DNA from: Bacteroidales bacterium
GTDB lineage: Bacteria; Bacteroidota; Bacteroidia; Bacteroidales; UBA12077
NCBI GenBank assembly: GCA_028282785.1
Contig: JANQHE010000053.1
Coordinates: 1-64,000 of the forward strand
DNA length: 64,000 nucleotides
Direction of reading: 5' to 3'
The translations under genes and the position numbers were made by a program. Below the pieces are notes generated by a model. The model was not told the origin of the DNA, did no database searches, and was given only the letters and a program-made list of their open reading frames with translations. This document shows positions 54,080 through 63,180 of this stretch, piece after piece (positions within the stretch are counted from its first letter, which is position 1; each line of letters opens with the position of its first letter).

Positions 54080-55231
54080 ATGGATAAATTATTTGATTTA
54101 GATAAGATTATAGAACTTCGCCACGAGCTGCACAAATATCCGGAACTATCAGACAATGAGTTCCTAACTTCTGAACGAATAGCAACTTTTTTATCTCAAT
54201 ATAAAAATGCGGAAATAATCAGAGGTATTGGTGGTAATGGATTAGTGTGTATTTTTAAAGGACAGGAAGATGGCCCGTCAATTCTTTTTCGATGCGATCT
54301 GGATGCACTTCCAATAAACGAAACTAATAATTTTGAATACAAATCAACAGAAAAGGGTGTTTCTCACAAGTGTGGACATGATGGTCATATGGCAATAATA
54401 GCTGGATTAGCAGATTTGTTTTCAAAAAATCCTCCGAAAAAGGGACAGGCTGTATTACTATTTCAACCGGCGGAAGAAAACGGACAAGGAGCATACAGAG
54501 TAATTAATGATGAAAAGTTTAAAAAAATAAAAGTTGATTATGCTTTTGCATTACATAATCTTCCCGGATTTCCAAAAGGGGAGATTATTTTAAGAAAGGG
54601 AGTTTTTGCAGCAGCATCAAAGGGAATGATTATTAAATTAACGGGAAAAACTTCGCACGCAGGAGAACCTGAAAATGGAAATAGTCCGGCAATTGCAATG
54701 GCGGATATTATTAAGCAACTGGATGGACTGCCGAAGAAAAAAGGTATTTTTTCCGATTTTGTATTATTAACTGTAATTCATGCAAGATTAGGAGAGGTAG
54801 CTTTTGGAACCACACCAGGATATGCAGAGGTTATGGCTACATTAAGAACTTATTCTGATAAAGATATGCAAGTTTTGACCAGAGAATCGGAATCAATAGC
54901 AGGAATAAACGCTCAAAAAAGTAATTTAAAATTAGAATTAGAATATGTGGAAGAATTTCCTGCTACCATAAATAACAATAAAATGGTTAAAATAATCGAA
55001 GATGTGGCGAAATCAGGTCAAATTAATTACAGGTATAAAAAAACACCTTTACGTTGGTCCGAAGATTTTACACATTTCACGCAACATATTACCGGGGCTC
55101 TTTTCGGATTGGGATCGGGAGAAAATCATCCACAATTACATAATCCTGATTATGATTTTCCTGATGTCATAATTGAAACTGGTATGGAAATATTTTATAA
55201 TATCTTCAATAAAATTGTTAATTTTTACTAA
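54080..55231 (+). CDS. M20 family amidohydrolase (hippurate hydrolase-like)
   Basis: A 383-residue cytoplasmic metallohydrolase. The metal site segments are visible: RCDLDALPI, HKCGHDGHMAI, QPAEENGQGAYRVI and the final FTHFTQHITGALFGLGSG. The dimerisation domain with KLTGKTSHAGEPE is in place. The family cleaves N-acyl amino acids, indole-acetyl-amino acids or other amides; no substrate can be assigned. It is unlinked to its neighbours. Confidence 0.9.
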   Translation: MDKLFDLDKIIELRHELHKYPELSDNEFLTSERIATFLSQYKNAEIIRGIGGNGLVCIFKGQEDGPSILFRCDLDALPINETNNFEYKSTEKGVSHKCGHDGHMAIIAGLADLFSKNPPKKGQAVLLFQPAEENGQGAYRVINDEKFKKIKVDYAFALHNLPGFPKGEIILRKGVFAAASKGMIIKLTGKTSHAGEPENGNSPAIAMADIIKQLDGLPKKKGIFSDFVLLTVIHARLGEVAFGTTPGYAEVMATLRTYSDKDMQVLTRESESIAGINAQKSNLKLELEYVEEFPATINNNKMVKIIEDVAKSGQINYRYKKTPLRWSEDFTHFTQHITGALFGLGSGENHPQLHNPDYDFPDVIIETGMEIFYNIFNKIVNFY

Positions 55232-55332
55232 TAGCTCAAAAAACATAGTAAAATATAAAACATTTTATGTTAAAATTTCGTTAGAAAAGAAGCAATTAAA
55301 TACATTTTTTATTTTTTATTCTGTAAAATAAA

Positions 55333-55363
55333 TTGTTTCTTTGCATAATTTTTCGTATAGTTG
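55333..55363 (+). promoter_or_regulatory. Putative rpoD promoter
   Basis: TTG (55333-55335), 20 bp, TATAGTTG (55356-55363), one mismatch from TAnnTTTG. It lies about 125 bp upstream of the ATG, so a long 5' leader is implied; no riboswitch-like structure was noticed in it. Confidence 0.45.
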
Positions 55364-55489
55364 TTTGTTTTGGGTTAGGCAAGTATTGAATTACCGTAAA
55401 TTTATATAAATCCTTGTTATGATATTAAGAAAATAATATCCCCAATATTTATCGCATAAAAATATAAGTATAGAAAAGGAGAGGCTGAA

Positions 55490-56350
55490 ATGAGACAGTT
55501 AAAAATTACAAAATCTATTACAAATCGTGATAGTTCTTCGCTTGAGAAATATCTTCAAGATGTTGGAAAAGAGGAGATGGTATCTGCCGAAGAAGAGGTA
55601 GAATTAGCTCAAAGAATTAAAAAAGGTGACAGAGCTGCTTTAGAAAGATTAACTAAGGCTAACTTGCGTTTTGTTATTTCGGTAGCAAAACAGTACCAAT
55701 TTCAAGGTTTGAGCCTTCCTGATTTGATTAACGAAGGTAACCTGGGATTAATTAAAGCTGCTGAAAGATTTGATGAAACAAAAGGTTTCAAATTCATTTC
55801 ATATGCAGTATGGTGGATTCGTCAATCAATCTTACAAGCGATTGCCGAACAATCAAGAGTTGTTCGTTTACCATTGAACAAAGTTGGATCTTTAAATAAG
55901 ATTCACAAAGCATATTCAACTTTGGAACAACAGTTCGACCGTACTCCAACTGCTGAAGAGTTAGCCGAGTTCGTCGATCTGCCAAAAGATAAAGTTGAAG
56001 ATACATTACAACTTTCAGGAAAACCATTGTCAGTAGATGCTCCATTTGCAGATGGAGAAGAAGGTAGTTTACTTGATGTAATGGAAAATACAGACTCTCC
56101 AAACGCAGATAATAGCTTATTAGAAGAATCTTTGGCAAAAGAGGTCGAAAGAACTTTAAGTATTCTTCCTGAGAAAGAAAGAATGGTATTGAAATATTAT
56201 TATGGTATTGGTGGTAAAGATTTATCTTTAGAAGAAATTGGTTATGAATTAGGATTGACAAGAGAAAGAGTTCGTCAGATTAAAGAAAAAGCAATCAGAC
56301 GCCTAAGGCATTCTTCTAAAAATAAGCTTTTAAAAAAGTATTTGGGTTAA
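55490..56350 (+). CDS. rpoD: Primary sigma factor RpoD (short Bacteroidota type)
   Basis: The housekeeping sigma-70 subunit of RNA polymerase, 286 residues, as in other Bacteroidota where region 1.1 and the long non-conserved insert are missing. Region 2 has [36 protein letters not shown] and [19 protein letters not shown]. Region 4.2 has [21 protein letters not shown] Shine-Dalgarno-like AAGGAGA precedes the ATG by 8 bp, stronger than for most genes here, whose leaders rarely show one. A terminator follows. Confidence 0.96.
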   Translation: MRQLKITKSITNRDSSSLEKYLQDVGKEEMVSAEEEVELAQRIKKGDRAALERLTKANLRFVISVAKQYQFQGLSLPDLINEGNLGLIKAAERFDETKGFKFISYAVWWIRQSILQAIAEQSRVVRLPLNKVGSLNKIHKAYSTLEQQFDRTPTAEELAEFVDLPKDKVEDTLQLSGKPLSVDAPFADGEEGSLLDVMENTDSPNADNSLLEESLAKEVERTLSILPEKERMVLKYYYGIGGKDLSLEEIGYELGLTRERVRQIKEKAIRRLRHSSKNKLLKKYLG

Positions 56351-56373
56351 TAATTCATATTTAGCTTATAAAG

Positions 56374-56398
56374 GCTGCTCCCAGGAGCAGCTTTTTTT
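56374..56398 (+). terminator. Intrinsic terminator after rpoD
   Basis: Inverted repeat GCTGCTCC/GGAGCAGC (56374-56381 and 56384-56391) followed by seven T (56392-56398). It lies 24 bp past the rpoD stop. Confidence 0.9.
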
Positions 56399-56478
56399 AT
56401 GAAAAATAGCCCGATTCATTTTCAGTAATTTTACACTAAATCCTAAAGCCAGTAAGCCGGACTAACAACGGTAATACT

Positions 56479-56522
56479 GAAAATCAGGACTCCCTCTAGG
56501 GGTGGGGCTAAACCTGATTTTC
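56479..56522. repeat. Inverted repeat near the rpoD/permease boundary
   Basis: GAAAATCAGG (56479-56488) and its perfect inverse CCTGATTTTC (56513-56522) bracket ACTCCCTCTAGGGG and a G-rich stretch. Just before it is CTAAATCCTAAAGCCAG. The AAAATCA and CCCT/AGGG content recalls the dispersed family at 7.96 and 48.1 kb, but the arms are organised differently. Confidence 0.6.
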
Positions 56523-56600
56523 AATTTTTAAGGCAAAACAGGCTTTTCAGGTAACTTTCAATCAATAAAAATGATTAAATTTAGTGGTTAAAAATTTATT

Positions 56601-58820
56601 ATGACTGAAAAAAGAATCAATGGATTTGGTACAGCACCTGTATTTTTTACGGCAATATCTACCATATTAGGAGCTATTTTATTCCTTCGATTTGGTTTTG
56701 CAGTAGGAACACTTGGTTTTGGAGGAGTTCTGCTGATTGTTTTAATTGGACATTTTGTTACCATACCTACCGCTTTTGCAATATCGGAAATTGCGACGAA
56801 TCAGCGCGTTGAAGGAGGTGGTGAATATTTTATAATTTCCCGCTCATTCGGTTTAAATATTGGTGGAACAATTGGTATTGCACTTTACCTATCTCAGGCA
56901 ATTAGCGTGGCCTTTTATGTAATTGCATTTACTGAGGCCTTTGAACCAGTATTCAATTGGTTTAAAAATGTTCACCATATCAACCTTCCCCGACAAGTAA
57001 TTAGCCTGCCGGCAATGGCTATTTTGGCTGGTTTGATTTTAAGAAAAGGAGCAAATATGGGAGTAAAGGCTCTTTATATCGTTGTTGCAATTTTATTTTT
57101 ATCACTTTTTTTATTTTTTATTGGTAAAACTGAATATGCTTCTATGGTTGAAGGAATCTCAGGTAGCCCACTAAGAAATATGAATGATTTCTTTTTTGTT
57201 TTCGCTATTATTTTTCCTGCTTTTACAGGAATGACAGCCGGAGTTGGTCTATCCGGTGACTTAAAAAATCCGGGAAGATCGATTCCATTGGGTACCGTCG
57301 CAGCAACATTAGGAGGATTAGTAGTTTATATTTTTATCATATTTAAGTTAGTTAATTCTGCTTCACCTGAAGATCTTGTTAATAATCAGTTGGTAATGGC
57401 GGATATTACCGTTTTCGGTAAATTTATTATACCTATTGGATTAGCCGCTTCAACCATTTCATCTGCATTGGGTTCTGTAATGGTTGCCCCAAGAACATTA
57501 CAGGCTTTAGGAAATGACAAAACATTTCCATTTAAGGGATTTAACAGGGCAATGGCAAAAGGAAAGGGTACTGTAAATGAACCATTCAATGCATCTGTTA
57601 TAACAGTTTTAATAGCATTTGTATTTGTTGCTTTAGGTGATGTAAATGTAGTTGCGCGGATTATATCTATGTTTTTTATGCTTACTTATGGTTCTTTATG
57701 TTTGATTTCTTTTTTAAATCATTTTGGTTCATCACCTTCCTATCGCCCAACATTTAGGTCACACTGGATTCTTTCCTTAGTTGGTTTTGTTATTTCCATT
57801 TATTTAATGTTCAGAATGGATTCGTTATACGCTGTTTTAGCTATTATTGTAATGGCGATTCTTTATATATATATTAGTTATTACCATTCTGAGCGTCAAG
57901 GATTGGAATCAATATTTAGGAGTGCAATATTTCAAATTAATAGAAATTTACAGGTTTATTTACAAAAGAATCAGGCAATTAAGAAAAAAACAAGCTGGCA
58001 TCCTTCTGCAGTTTGTGTTACCGAAGTAAATTCTGATCGTGATAATGCTTTTCGGCTTTTAACCTGGATATCTCATAAATATGGATTTGGAACTTATATT
58101 CAATATATTCAGGGGTATTATTCCAGAACAACCCATTTACAGGCAAAAGAATCTCTAGATTTACTTATTGAACGAGCTGAATCCAGAAAAAGCAATGTTT
58201 ATGTTGATACTATCGTATCTCCGTCATATACATCAGCAATTGCCCAGATTATCCAATTGCCCGGAATTTCAGGTTTGGATAATAATTTAGTATTGTTTGA
58301 GTATGATAAAAAAGATCCGGTTAATTTAGAACAAATTGCAGAGAATTATCCGTTAGTTCGTTCCGGAGGTTATGATGTAGGAATATTGGGAGGTTCAAAT
58401 CGAGGAGTTAACTATCATGAGGGAATTCATATTTGGGTACGAAGAGTTGATGAAGAGAACCTAAATCTAATGGTATTATTAAGCTATATTATTTTAGGTC
58501 ATTCAGATTGGAAAGGAGCCAAAATTAAAATATTCAATGTTCGTAGACCAGGGCAACACGATGAAGCAACAGATCACCTATTGGAATTAGTAAAAACCGG
58601 GCGATTACCAATTTCCTTAAAGAATGTTGAGTTCATAGATATTGAAGAATCAATGAATTTAAAGCAATTAATTAATGAAAAATCGGTAAAGGCAGGTTTA
58701 ACAATGATAGGTTTCCGTAGCGAACAAATAAAACATGAAGGGCAGAAGCTATTTGAGGGTTACACCGAAATGGGAGATGTTTTATTCTTGAATGCATTTA
58801 GGGATAAAGTGCTTGAATGA
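56601..58820 (+). CDS. APC-superfamily permease with SLC12-like cytoplasmic C-terminal domain
   Basis: A 739-residue protein. The first 430 residues form about 12 membrane helices with the APC pattern (TAISTILGAILFLRFGFAVG, EGGGEYFIISRSFG, MTAGVGLSGDLKNPGRSIPLG). The C-terminal 300 residues are cytoplasmic and resemble the tail of cation-chloride cotransporters (WHPSAVCVTEVNS, LLSYIILGHSDWKGAKIKIF). Ion or amino acid transport is likely; the substrate is unknown. It follows rpoD after its terminator, and its stop is 14 bp from the stop of another APC permease on the other strand. Confidence 0.85.
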   Translation: MTEKRINGFGTAPVFFTAISTILGAILFLRFGFAVGTLGFGGVLLIVLIGHFVTIPTAFAISEIATNQRVEGGGEYFIISRSFGLNIGGTIGIALYLSQAISVAFYVIAFTEAFEPVFNWFKNVHHINLPRQVISLPAMAILAGLILRKGANMGVKALYIVVAILFLSLFLFFIGKTEYASMVEGISGSPLRNMNDFFFVFAIIFPAFTGMTAGVGLSGDLKNPGRSIPLGTVAATLGGLVVYIFIIFKLVNSASPEDLVNNQLVMADITVFGKFIIPIGLAASTISSALGSVMVAPRTLQALGNDKTFPFKGFNRAMAKGKGTVNEPFNASVITVLIAFVFVALGDVNVVARIISMFFMLTYGSLCLISFLNHFGSSPSYRPTFRSHWILSLVGFVISIYLMFRMDSLYAVLAIIVMAILYIYISYYHSERQGLESIFRSAIFQINRNLQVYLQKNQAIKKKTSWHPSAVCVTEVNSDRDNAFRLLTWISHKYGFGTYIQYIQGYYSRTTHLQAKESLDLLIERAESRKSNVYVDTIVSPSYTSAIAQIIQLPGISGLDNNLVLFEYDKKDPVNLEQIAENYPLVRSGGYDVGILGGSNRGVNYHEGIHIWVRRVDEENLNLMVLLSYIILGHSDWKGAKIKIFNVRRPGQHDEATDHLLELVKTGRLPISLKNVEFIDIEESMNLKQLINEKSVKAGLTMIGFRSEQIKHEGQKLFEGYTEMGDVLFLNAFRDKVLE

Positions 58821-58834
58821 TTTGTACTTTTAAA

Positions 58835-60943
58835 TTAATGCATATATAATTCATATAATTTAGCTATTGATTCTGGTTCACCAATTATCGTAAGCATATC
58901 ATTTTCATTAATCACAGTGTCACCATGTGGAGCAAACGACATACAATCCCTTTCAATTAATGCCACAAGTACATCAGGAGGTAATTTTACATCTTTAAGC
59001 TGCTTTCCAATTAATTCAAATTGCGTAGTATTTTGCTTTATTTGAACTGTAATGTATCTTTCAGTATAGAGTAAATACTCCTTTATTTTTCGATGACTTA
59101 TAAGATTCATAATATCATTTACAAAGTCACTCCTTTCAACTATATCTACTAACCTGGATAACATTCTTAACTGCTGGCGCGCTTCTTTAGCAGGATTAAC
59201 CAAAAAGAAGAATACTTTAATGAAATCCTCGGATAATATATTTTTCTTTCTAACCGGTTTGTTTATTCCTTTTTGAGATAAAATGATATGTAATGATGGA
59301 TGATCAATATTTTCATCTTTTGCATAAAGTATTGAAACTTCAGGAATAATTAATGCTGGCTCTATGCTTGTTATTGTATGAAATTCATTAATAAGTAATT
59401 CTTTACTAACATGCATTTCGGTCGAAAATAATTCAGAAACCATATTAACCAACTCTTTGAATTCCATGTCCCTTTTTATGTAGGTTATTCTAGCTCTCAT
59501 TACAGTCTGATCAAAAGGATCTCCCTGACGTAAACCTTTTTCCTTAAGAATAGTCATAAATTCCTGCTCAAGTTCAGGATACTGATACTTGCCAAGAAGC
59601 GCAAACCAATGGAATATAGCTCCTTCTCGTTGTACTTTTTCTCTAACATAATATCTGTACCACAAAAAAGCTGCAAGTATAATAAATCCTGCAAAAAGCA
59701 GGGCGGGTAACCCCATATATGCAACTAATATTAAAGAGAAAATAATACCGGCAATTTGCATCCATGGATAAAGAGGAGACTTATATCCGGGATCATACGA
59801 TTCTATATTACTCTTACGGAATACAATAACAGAAAAGTTAATTAAAATAAATATTAAAAGCTGAAATGTACTTGCCATTTTTGCAATTCCTTCCTCCGAA
59901 AGGATAAAAATAAAGAGTATTATGAGTAATGTAGTTAACAGAATTGCAGTTACCGGAGAACCCCTTTTTCCAACATTTGAGAATTTCTTTGGTAATATTT
60001 TATCGCGTCCCATGGCAAAAGGATAACGCGAAGAAGACAATAAACCTGCATTACCTGTTGATGCAAAAGCTGCCATTGCGGCTCCAACCATTATGTATGT
60101 ACCTAGCTCTCCTGGCATCCAGTTAAAGATTTTTTTAACTGCTGTTGCTGCAGGAGCAAGATCAAAAGCTAAATTAGAAGGTTCAATAAAGGCAACCATT
60201 ACAAATATTCCAAGGACATAAATTAAAGTTGTTATTACCAGCGAAAGTAACATTCCTAATGGTATATTTCGTTCAGGGTTTTTGATTTCTTCAGCGACAC
60301 TGGCAATTTTCGTTAATCCTAAATATGAAACAAAAACAAATCCGGCAGTTGTAATTAAACCTTCAATACCATTTGTAAAAAAGGGTCTAAAATGTTTCTT
60401 GTATTGAGGTGTATCAAATCCTTCGGCAAAAAAAACTTGATAAAGCCCATTAAAGATGAATAATCCTAAAACAAGGAGTAAAAACAAAACAAGAAAATTC
60501 TGTAATCGTGATGTTTTTTTAGCACCAACTAAATTAAAAAACATAAAAACCAAGGTGGCTGCTACAGCAACTGTTTTTATCGGTATATCCCAAAATATTG
60601 CAGCATATGCTCCAATACCTATTATGGCAAAAGCAGTTTTAAATAAAAGAGCAAAATATGTTCCCAAGCCACCTATAGTTCCCATTAACGGGCCTAAACT
60701 CCTATCAAGAAAAAAATATGCACCTCCTGAGCGTGGCAGGGCAGTAGATATTTCGGCCATACTAAACATAGCAGGCATAATTAGAAACCCTGCAATTAAA
60801 TAGGCTAAAAATACAGAGGGACCTGTTTGTTGAGACGCTATGCCCGGTAATAGAAAGAAGCCTGAGCTAAACATTGCACCGGTACTTATTGCTAAAACAT
60901 CCAGCAATCCCAACTCCTTATGTAATTTGTGTTTTTTCGCCAT
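58835..60943 (-). CDS. APC amino-acid permease fused to EIIA-like and RCK_C-like domains
   Basis: A 702-residue protein. Residues 1-440 are an APC permease (GLLDVLAISTGAMFSSGFF, LPRSGGAYFFLDRSLG, EEIKNPERNIPLG). Residues about 505-620 resemble a PTS EIIA-2 (fructose/mannitol) domain: the place of the phospho-histidine (usually IPH) reads ALIIPEVSIL with Glu535, so it cannot be phosphorylated there. This is followed by the family-typical IDHPSLHIILSQKGI. Residues about 630-700 are a TrkA/RCK_C-type ligand-binding domain ending AKLYELYMH. Both extra domains are likely regulatory. Permease class is confident; ligand and substrate are not. Confidence 0.85.
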   Translation of the reverse strand: MAKKHKLHKELGLLDVLAISTGAMFSSGFFLLPGIASQQTGPSVFLAYLIAGFLIMPAMFSMAEISTALPRSGGAYFFLDRSLGPLMGTIGGLGTYFALLFKTAFAIIGIGAYAAIFWDIPIKTVAVAATLVFMFFNLVGAKKTSRLQNFLVLFLLLVLGLFIFNGLYQVFFAEGFDTPQYKKHFRPFFTNGIEGLITTAGFVFVSYLGLTKIASVAEEIKNPERNIPLGMLLSLVITTLIYVLGIFVMVAFIEPSNLAFDLAPAATAVKKIFNWMPGELGTYIMVGAAMAAFASTGNAGLLSSSRYPFAMGRDKILPKKFSNVGKRGSPVTAILLTTLLIILFIFILSEEGIAKMASTFQLLIFILINFSVIVFRKSNIESYDPGYKSPLYPWMQIAGIIFSLILVAYMGLPALLFAGFIILAAFLWYRYYVREKVQREGAIFHWFALLGKYQYPELEQEFMTILKEKGLRQGDPFDQTVMRARITYIKRDMEFKELVNMVSELFSTEMHVSKELLINEFHTITSIEPALIIPEVSILYAKDENIDHPSLHIILSQKGINKPVRKKNILSEDFIKVFFFLVNPAKEARQQLRMLSRLVDIVERSDFVNDIMNLISHRKIKEYLLYTERYITVQIKQNTTQFELIGKQLKDVKLPPDVLVALIERDCMSFAPHGDTVINENDMLTIIGEPESIAKLYELYMH

Positions 60944-61219
60944 GTTTTGGTTTATGTTCTAAATATAAAAATATTATTGGTAAAATGGGTTGCTACTTAA
61001 CTTAAAAATTATACTATTCATAATAACTAGCAATTAATACATGGACTGGTTCGCTGTATAATATTAAGAAATTAATATGGAGACTAAAGTTTTGAATGTT
61101 AACTTTAATATTTGAACCATATTTTATTCCGTTTTACTTATTAACATCATTTTATAGGTTGAGTTCATATTACAACAAACCTAAACCTTTAAGTTTCTGA
61201 TTTATATTTATGTGAATAA

Positions 61220-61405
61220 AAAATAATAACATCTGAAGTTACAGCAAAAAGGTGTTTGAGCCAATTTTATGGAAGAAAGGAAGATAGTTTAAAGTACGGA
61301 AGTGACTCTCAGGCAATATCCGGAGCTACATTCTCAGCTATGGCTATGATTGAAAGTATTAATAGAATTAATGGGATTCTAAGAAATTATAACCTGACTA
61401 AGTGA
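61220..61405 (+). pseudogene. C-terminal remnant of an FMN-binding domain gene
   Basis: In the 454-bp gap between the permease and RNA methyltransferase genes, a plus-strand frame without a start begins after a TAA at 61217-61219 and stops at 61403-61405. It reads CLSQFYGRKEDSLKYGSD, then QAISGATFSAMAMIES, matching the end of FMN-binding domains, including the flavin-site SGAT segment. No upstream part of the gene is recognisable. Its tail overlaps the convergent methyltransferase stop by 8 bp. The rest of the gap (60944-61219) shows nothing I can name. Confidence 0.6.
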
Positions 61406-62087
61406 TTTCTAATTTACGTTCAATTTTATGTTCAATTGATAATAATAAATGAATGTCAGTTTCACCAAGAATCATTAAACGTTCTATGATACGATTGTAA
61501 ATAGCGGTGTCTTTTTTAAAGCCTATTCTAGTTAAAATATCTTCTGTTTTAGTTTTTAACATGTTTAATTCAGCCAGATTAGTGCCCTGATCGGTAATTT
61601 GTTCTTTAATATCCAACATGGAGAGAGTATAGGCATAGACCATTACCGATTGTGCCAAATTAAGTGAAGGATATGTAGTTTTCATTGGAACACCGGTAAT
61701 AATATCACATAGTTTTAACTCATTATTGGTCAACCCGCTTTCTTCTCTTCCGAAAACTATTGCTAAGTTTTTGATTGTATTTGCTTTAGCATGAATTAAT
61801 TCATTGATTCTGGTTGATGGATAATAATCTTCATTCACCCGTCTTTTCTTAGCTGATGTTCCAATAATCCAATCTATATCTTGTGTAGCTTCTTTTAATG
61901 TTTCAAATTCTTCCGCGCTTTCTAATATTTCATTGGACGCATGAGCCAGCCAGCTTGCTTTTTCTTCCAGGTGAGCTTTTGTATTTACTAAACGTAATGA
62001 AGTAAACCCCATGGTTTTCATAGCACGGGCAGCTGCTCCAACGTTTTCAGGAACAGCCGGTTCAACAAGTATAAAATGTATTTGCAT
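61398..62087 (-). CDS. SpoU/TrmJ-like RNA 2'-O-methyltransferase
   Basis: A SPOUT-fold enzyme that methylates ribose 2'-OH in tRNA or rRNA. Motif 1 is VEPAVPENVGAAARAMKTMGF, motif 2 FGREESGLTNNEL and motif 3 ITGVPMKTTYPSLNLAQSVMVYAY. The N terminus MQIHFILVEP at 62087 is used because homologues begin there; an ATG at 62135 would add 16 residues. The protein is 229 residues, similar to TrmJ. Its exact target nucleotide cannot be deduced. Confidence 0.88.
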   Translation of the reverse strand: MQIHFILVEPAVPENVGAAARAMKTMGFTSLRLVNTKAHLEEKASWLAHASNEILESAEEFETLKEATQDIDWIIGTSAKKRRVNEDYYPSTRINELIHAKANTIKNLAIVFGREESGLTNNELKLCDIITGVPMKTTYPSLNLAQSVMVYAYTLSMLDIKEQITDQGTNLAELNMLKTKTEDILTRIGFKKDTAIYNRIIERLMILGETDIHLLLSIEHKIERKLEIT

Positions 62088-62166
62088 GGTTTTTTTGCAA
62101 TAGGTTTGGACTTGACTTATAAAATATTGATTCAATTTTAAGACGTTATGGAAAATTGGAATGTTG

Positions 62167-62182
62167 CCTGACGGCAGTCAGG
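62167..62182. repeat. Small inverted repeat upstream of the methyltransferase gene
   Basis: CCTGACGGCAGTCAGG: arms CCTGAC (62167-62172) and GTCAGG (62177-62182). It is followed by GATTATCGG, a motif also present in the palindrome at 7929. This may be a decayed copy of the dispersed family. Confidence 0.4.
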
Positions 62183-62282
62183 GATTATCGGAATGAAAAT
62201 TATCTTATCTATCTATCCATTTTCCATCAATCCATTTCGTTATATTTTTGGAACAAAAGTTCAAGGTTTATTACCTATTAGC

Positions 62283-62963
62283 TTAATTATCTATCCCCAA
62301 ATGATAATTAATTCCTTCGTTTATAAACATATTTAATGGATATGCAGCTTTAAATGTATTTCTTACTTCGCCAATAAATTTATCTGAAACAACGATACTG
62401 TCATCAACATTTTTTGATGCTATGTAATGCTTATATTTAAGTAAGTCAATATCTTCAAAATCTTTAGGAAAGCCTTTAGGTGCTGTCTTTAGCATACCTT
62501 CATTGTAAAGGTTCGGATAATGCTTTGTGAAAGTACTATCAGATATAATTTTCTTGAATTCTTCAATATTTTCATAAATTTCAGTTCGCACTGCTTTTAA
62601 TCTATCAGTTGGTGGCGCATAAATTCCACCTGCCAGAAAACAACTGCCAGGTTCGATGTGAATATAATAACCAGCATTTCCGGATTTTTTACCACCAGGT
62701 ACTATATATGCACCAAAATTTGTTTTGTATGGTGACTTATCTTTAGAGAATCGAATGTCTCTATTAATTCTAAAGGTACAGTGTTTTGGTTCGAGGTTTT
62801 GAACAGATTTATCGAATTGTGCAATATCCGCGATTGCGTGTGCTACGAATTGCTCGAATTCTTTTTTTAATTTCTGGTAACGTGGCTTATTTTCATGAAA
62901 CCATTCTTTGTAATTGTTTTCCTTTAAATCTGAAAGGAACTCAAGAAGATTTTTACTTAACAT
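62283..62963 (-). CDS. DUF2461 domain protein
   Basis: A 226-residue protein with the DUF2461 pattern: LLEFLSDLKENNYKEWFHENKPRYQ at the N terminus, then RINRDIRFSKDKSPYKTNFGAYI and GYYIHIEPG-CFLAGG. The family is found in many bacteria and has no assigned function. It stands alone. The N-terminal ATG at 62963 fits the family. Confidence 0.92.
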   Translation of the reverse strand: MLSKNLLEFLSDLKENNYKEWFHENKPRYQKLKKEFEQFVAHAIADIAQFDKSVQNLEPKHCTFRINRDIRFSKDKSPYKTNFGAYIVPGGKKSGNAGYYIHIEPGSCFLAGGIYAPPTDRLKAVRTEIYENIEEFKKIISDSTFTKHYPNLYNEGMLKTAPKGFPKDFEDIDLLKYKHYIASKNVDDSIVVSDKFIGEVRNTFKAAYPLNMFINEGINYHLGIDN

Positions 62964-62994
62964 AACTATATTTTAATAATTGGTGATACAAATA

Positions 62995-63125
62995 TCTGAT
63001 AAATTCCAAAATACAAAGGCCAAATTTCAAATAATTTCTAAAAAACAAATCCCAAAATTATTCGTTTTGTTTTTCGAAATTTGAATATTAATTACGATTT
63101 GAATTTTGACAATTGGAATTTTATT
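62995..63125. repeat. AT-rich imperfect inverted region of CAAA/TTTG runs
   Basis: The first half is rich in CAAA and CCAAA units (CCAAATTTCAAATAA, ACAAATCCCAAAATT) and the second half in TTTG units (CGAAATTTGAATA, CGATTTGAATTTTG), giving an imperfect fold-back. Such stretches recur between genes in Bacteroidota. It lies between DUF2461 and pepT; I see no conventional promoter within it. Confidence 0.35.
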
Positions 63126-63180
63126 TTATCAAATCATATTCATTTATCTTTACAATCATTTCAATTAAAAGTTCAGGATA

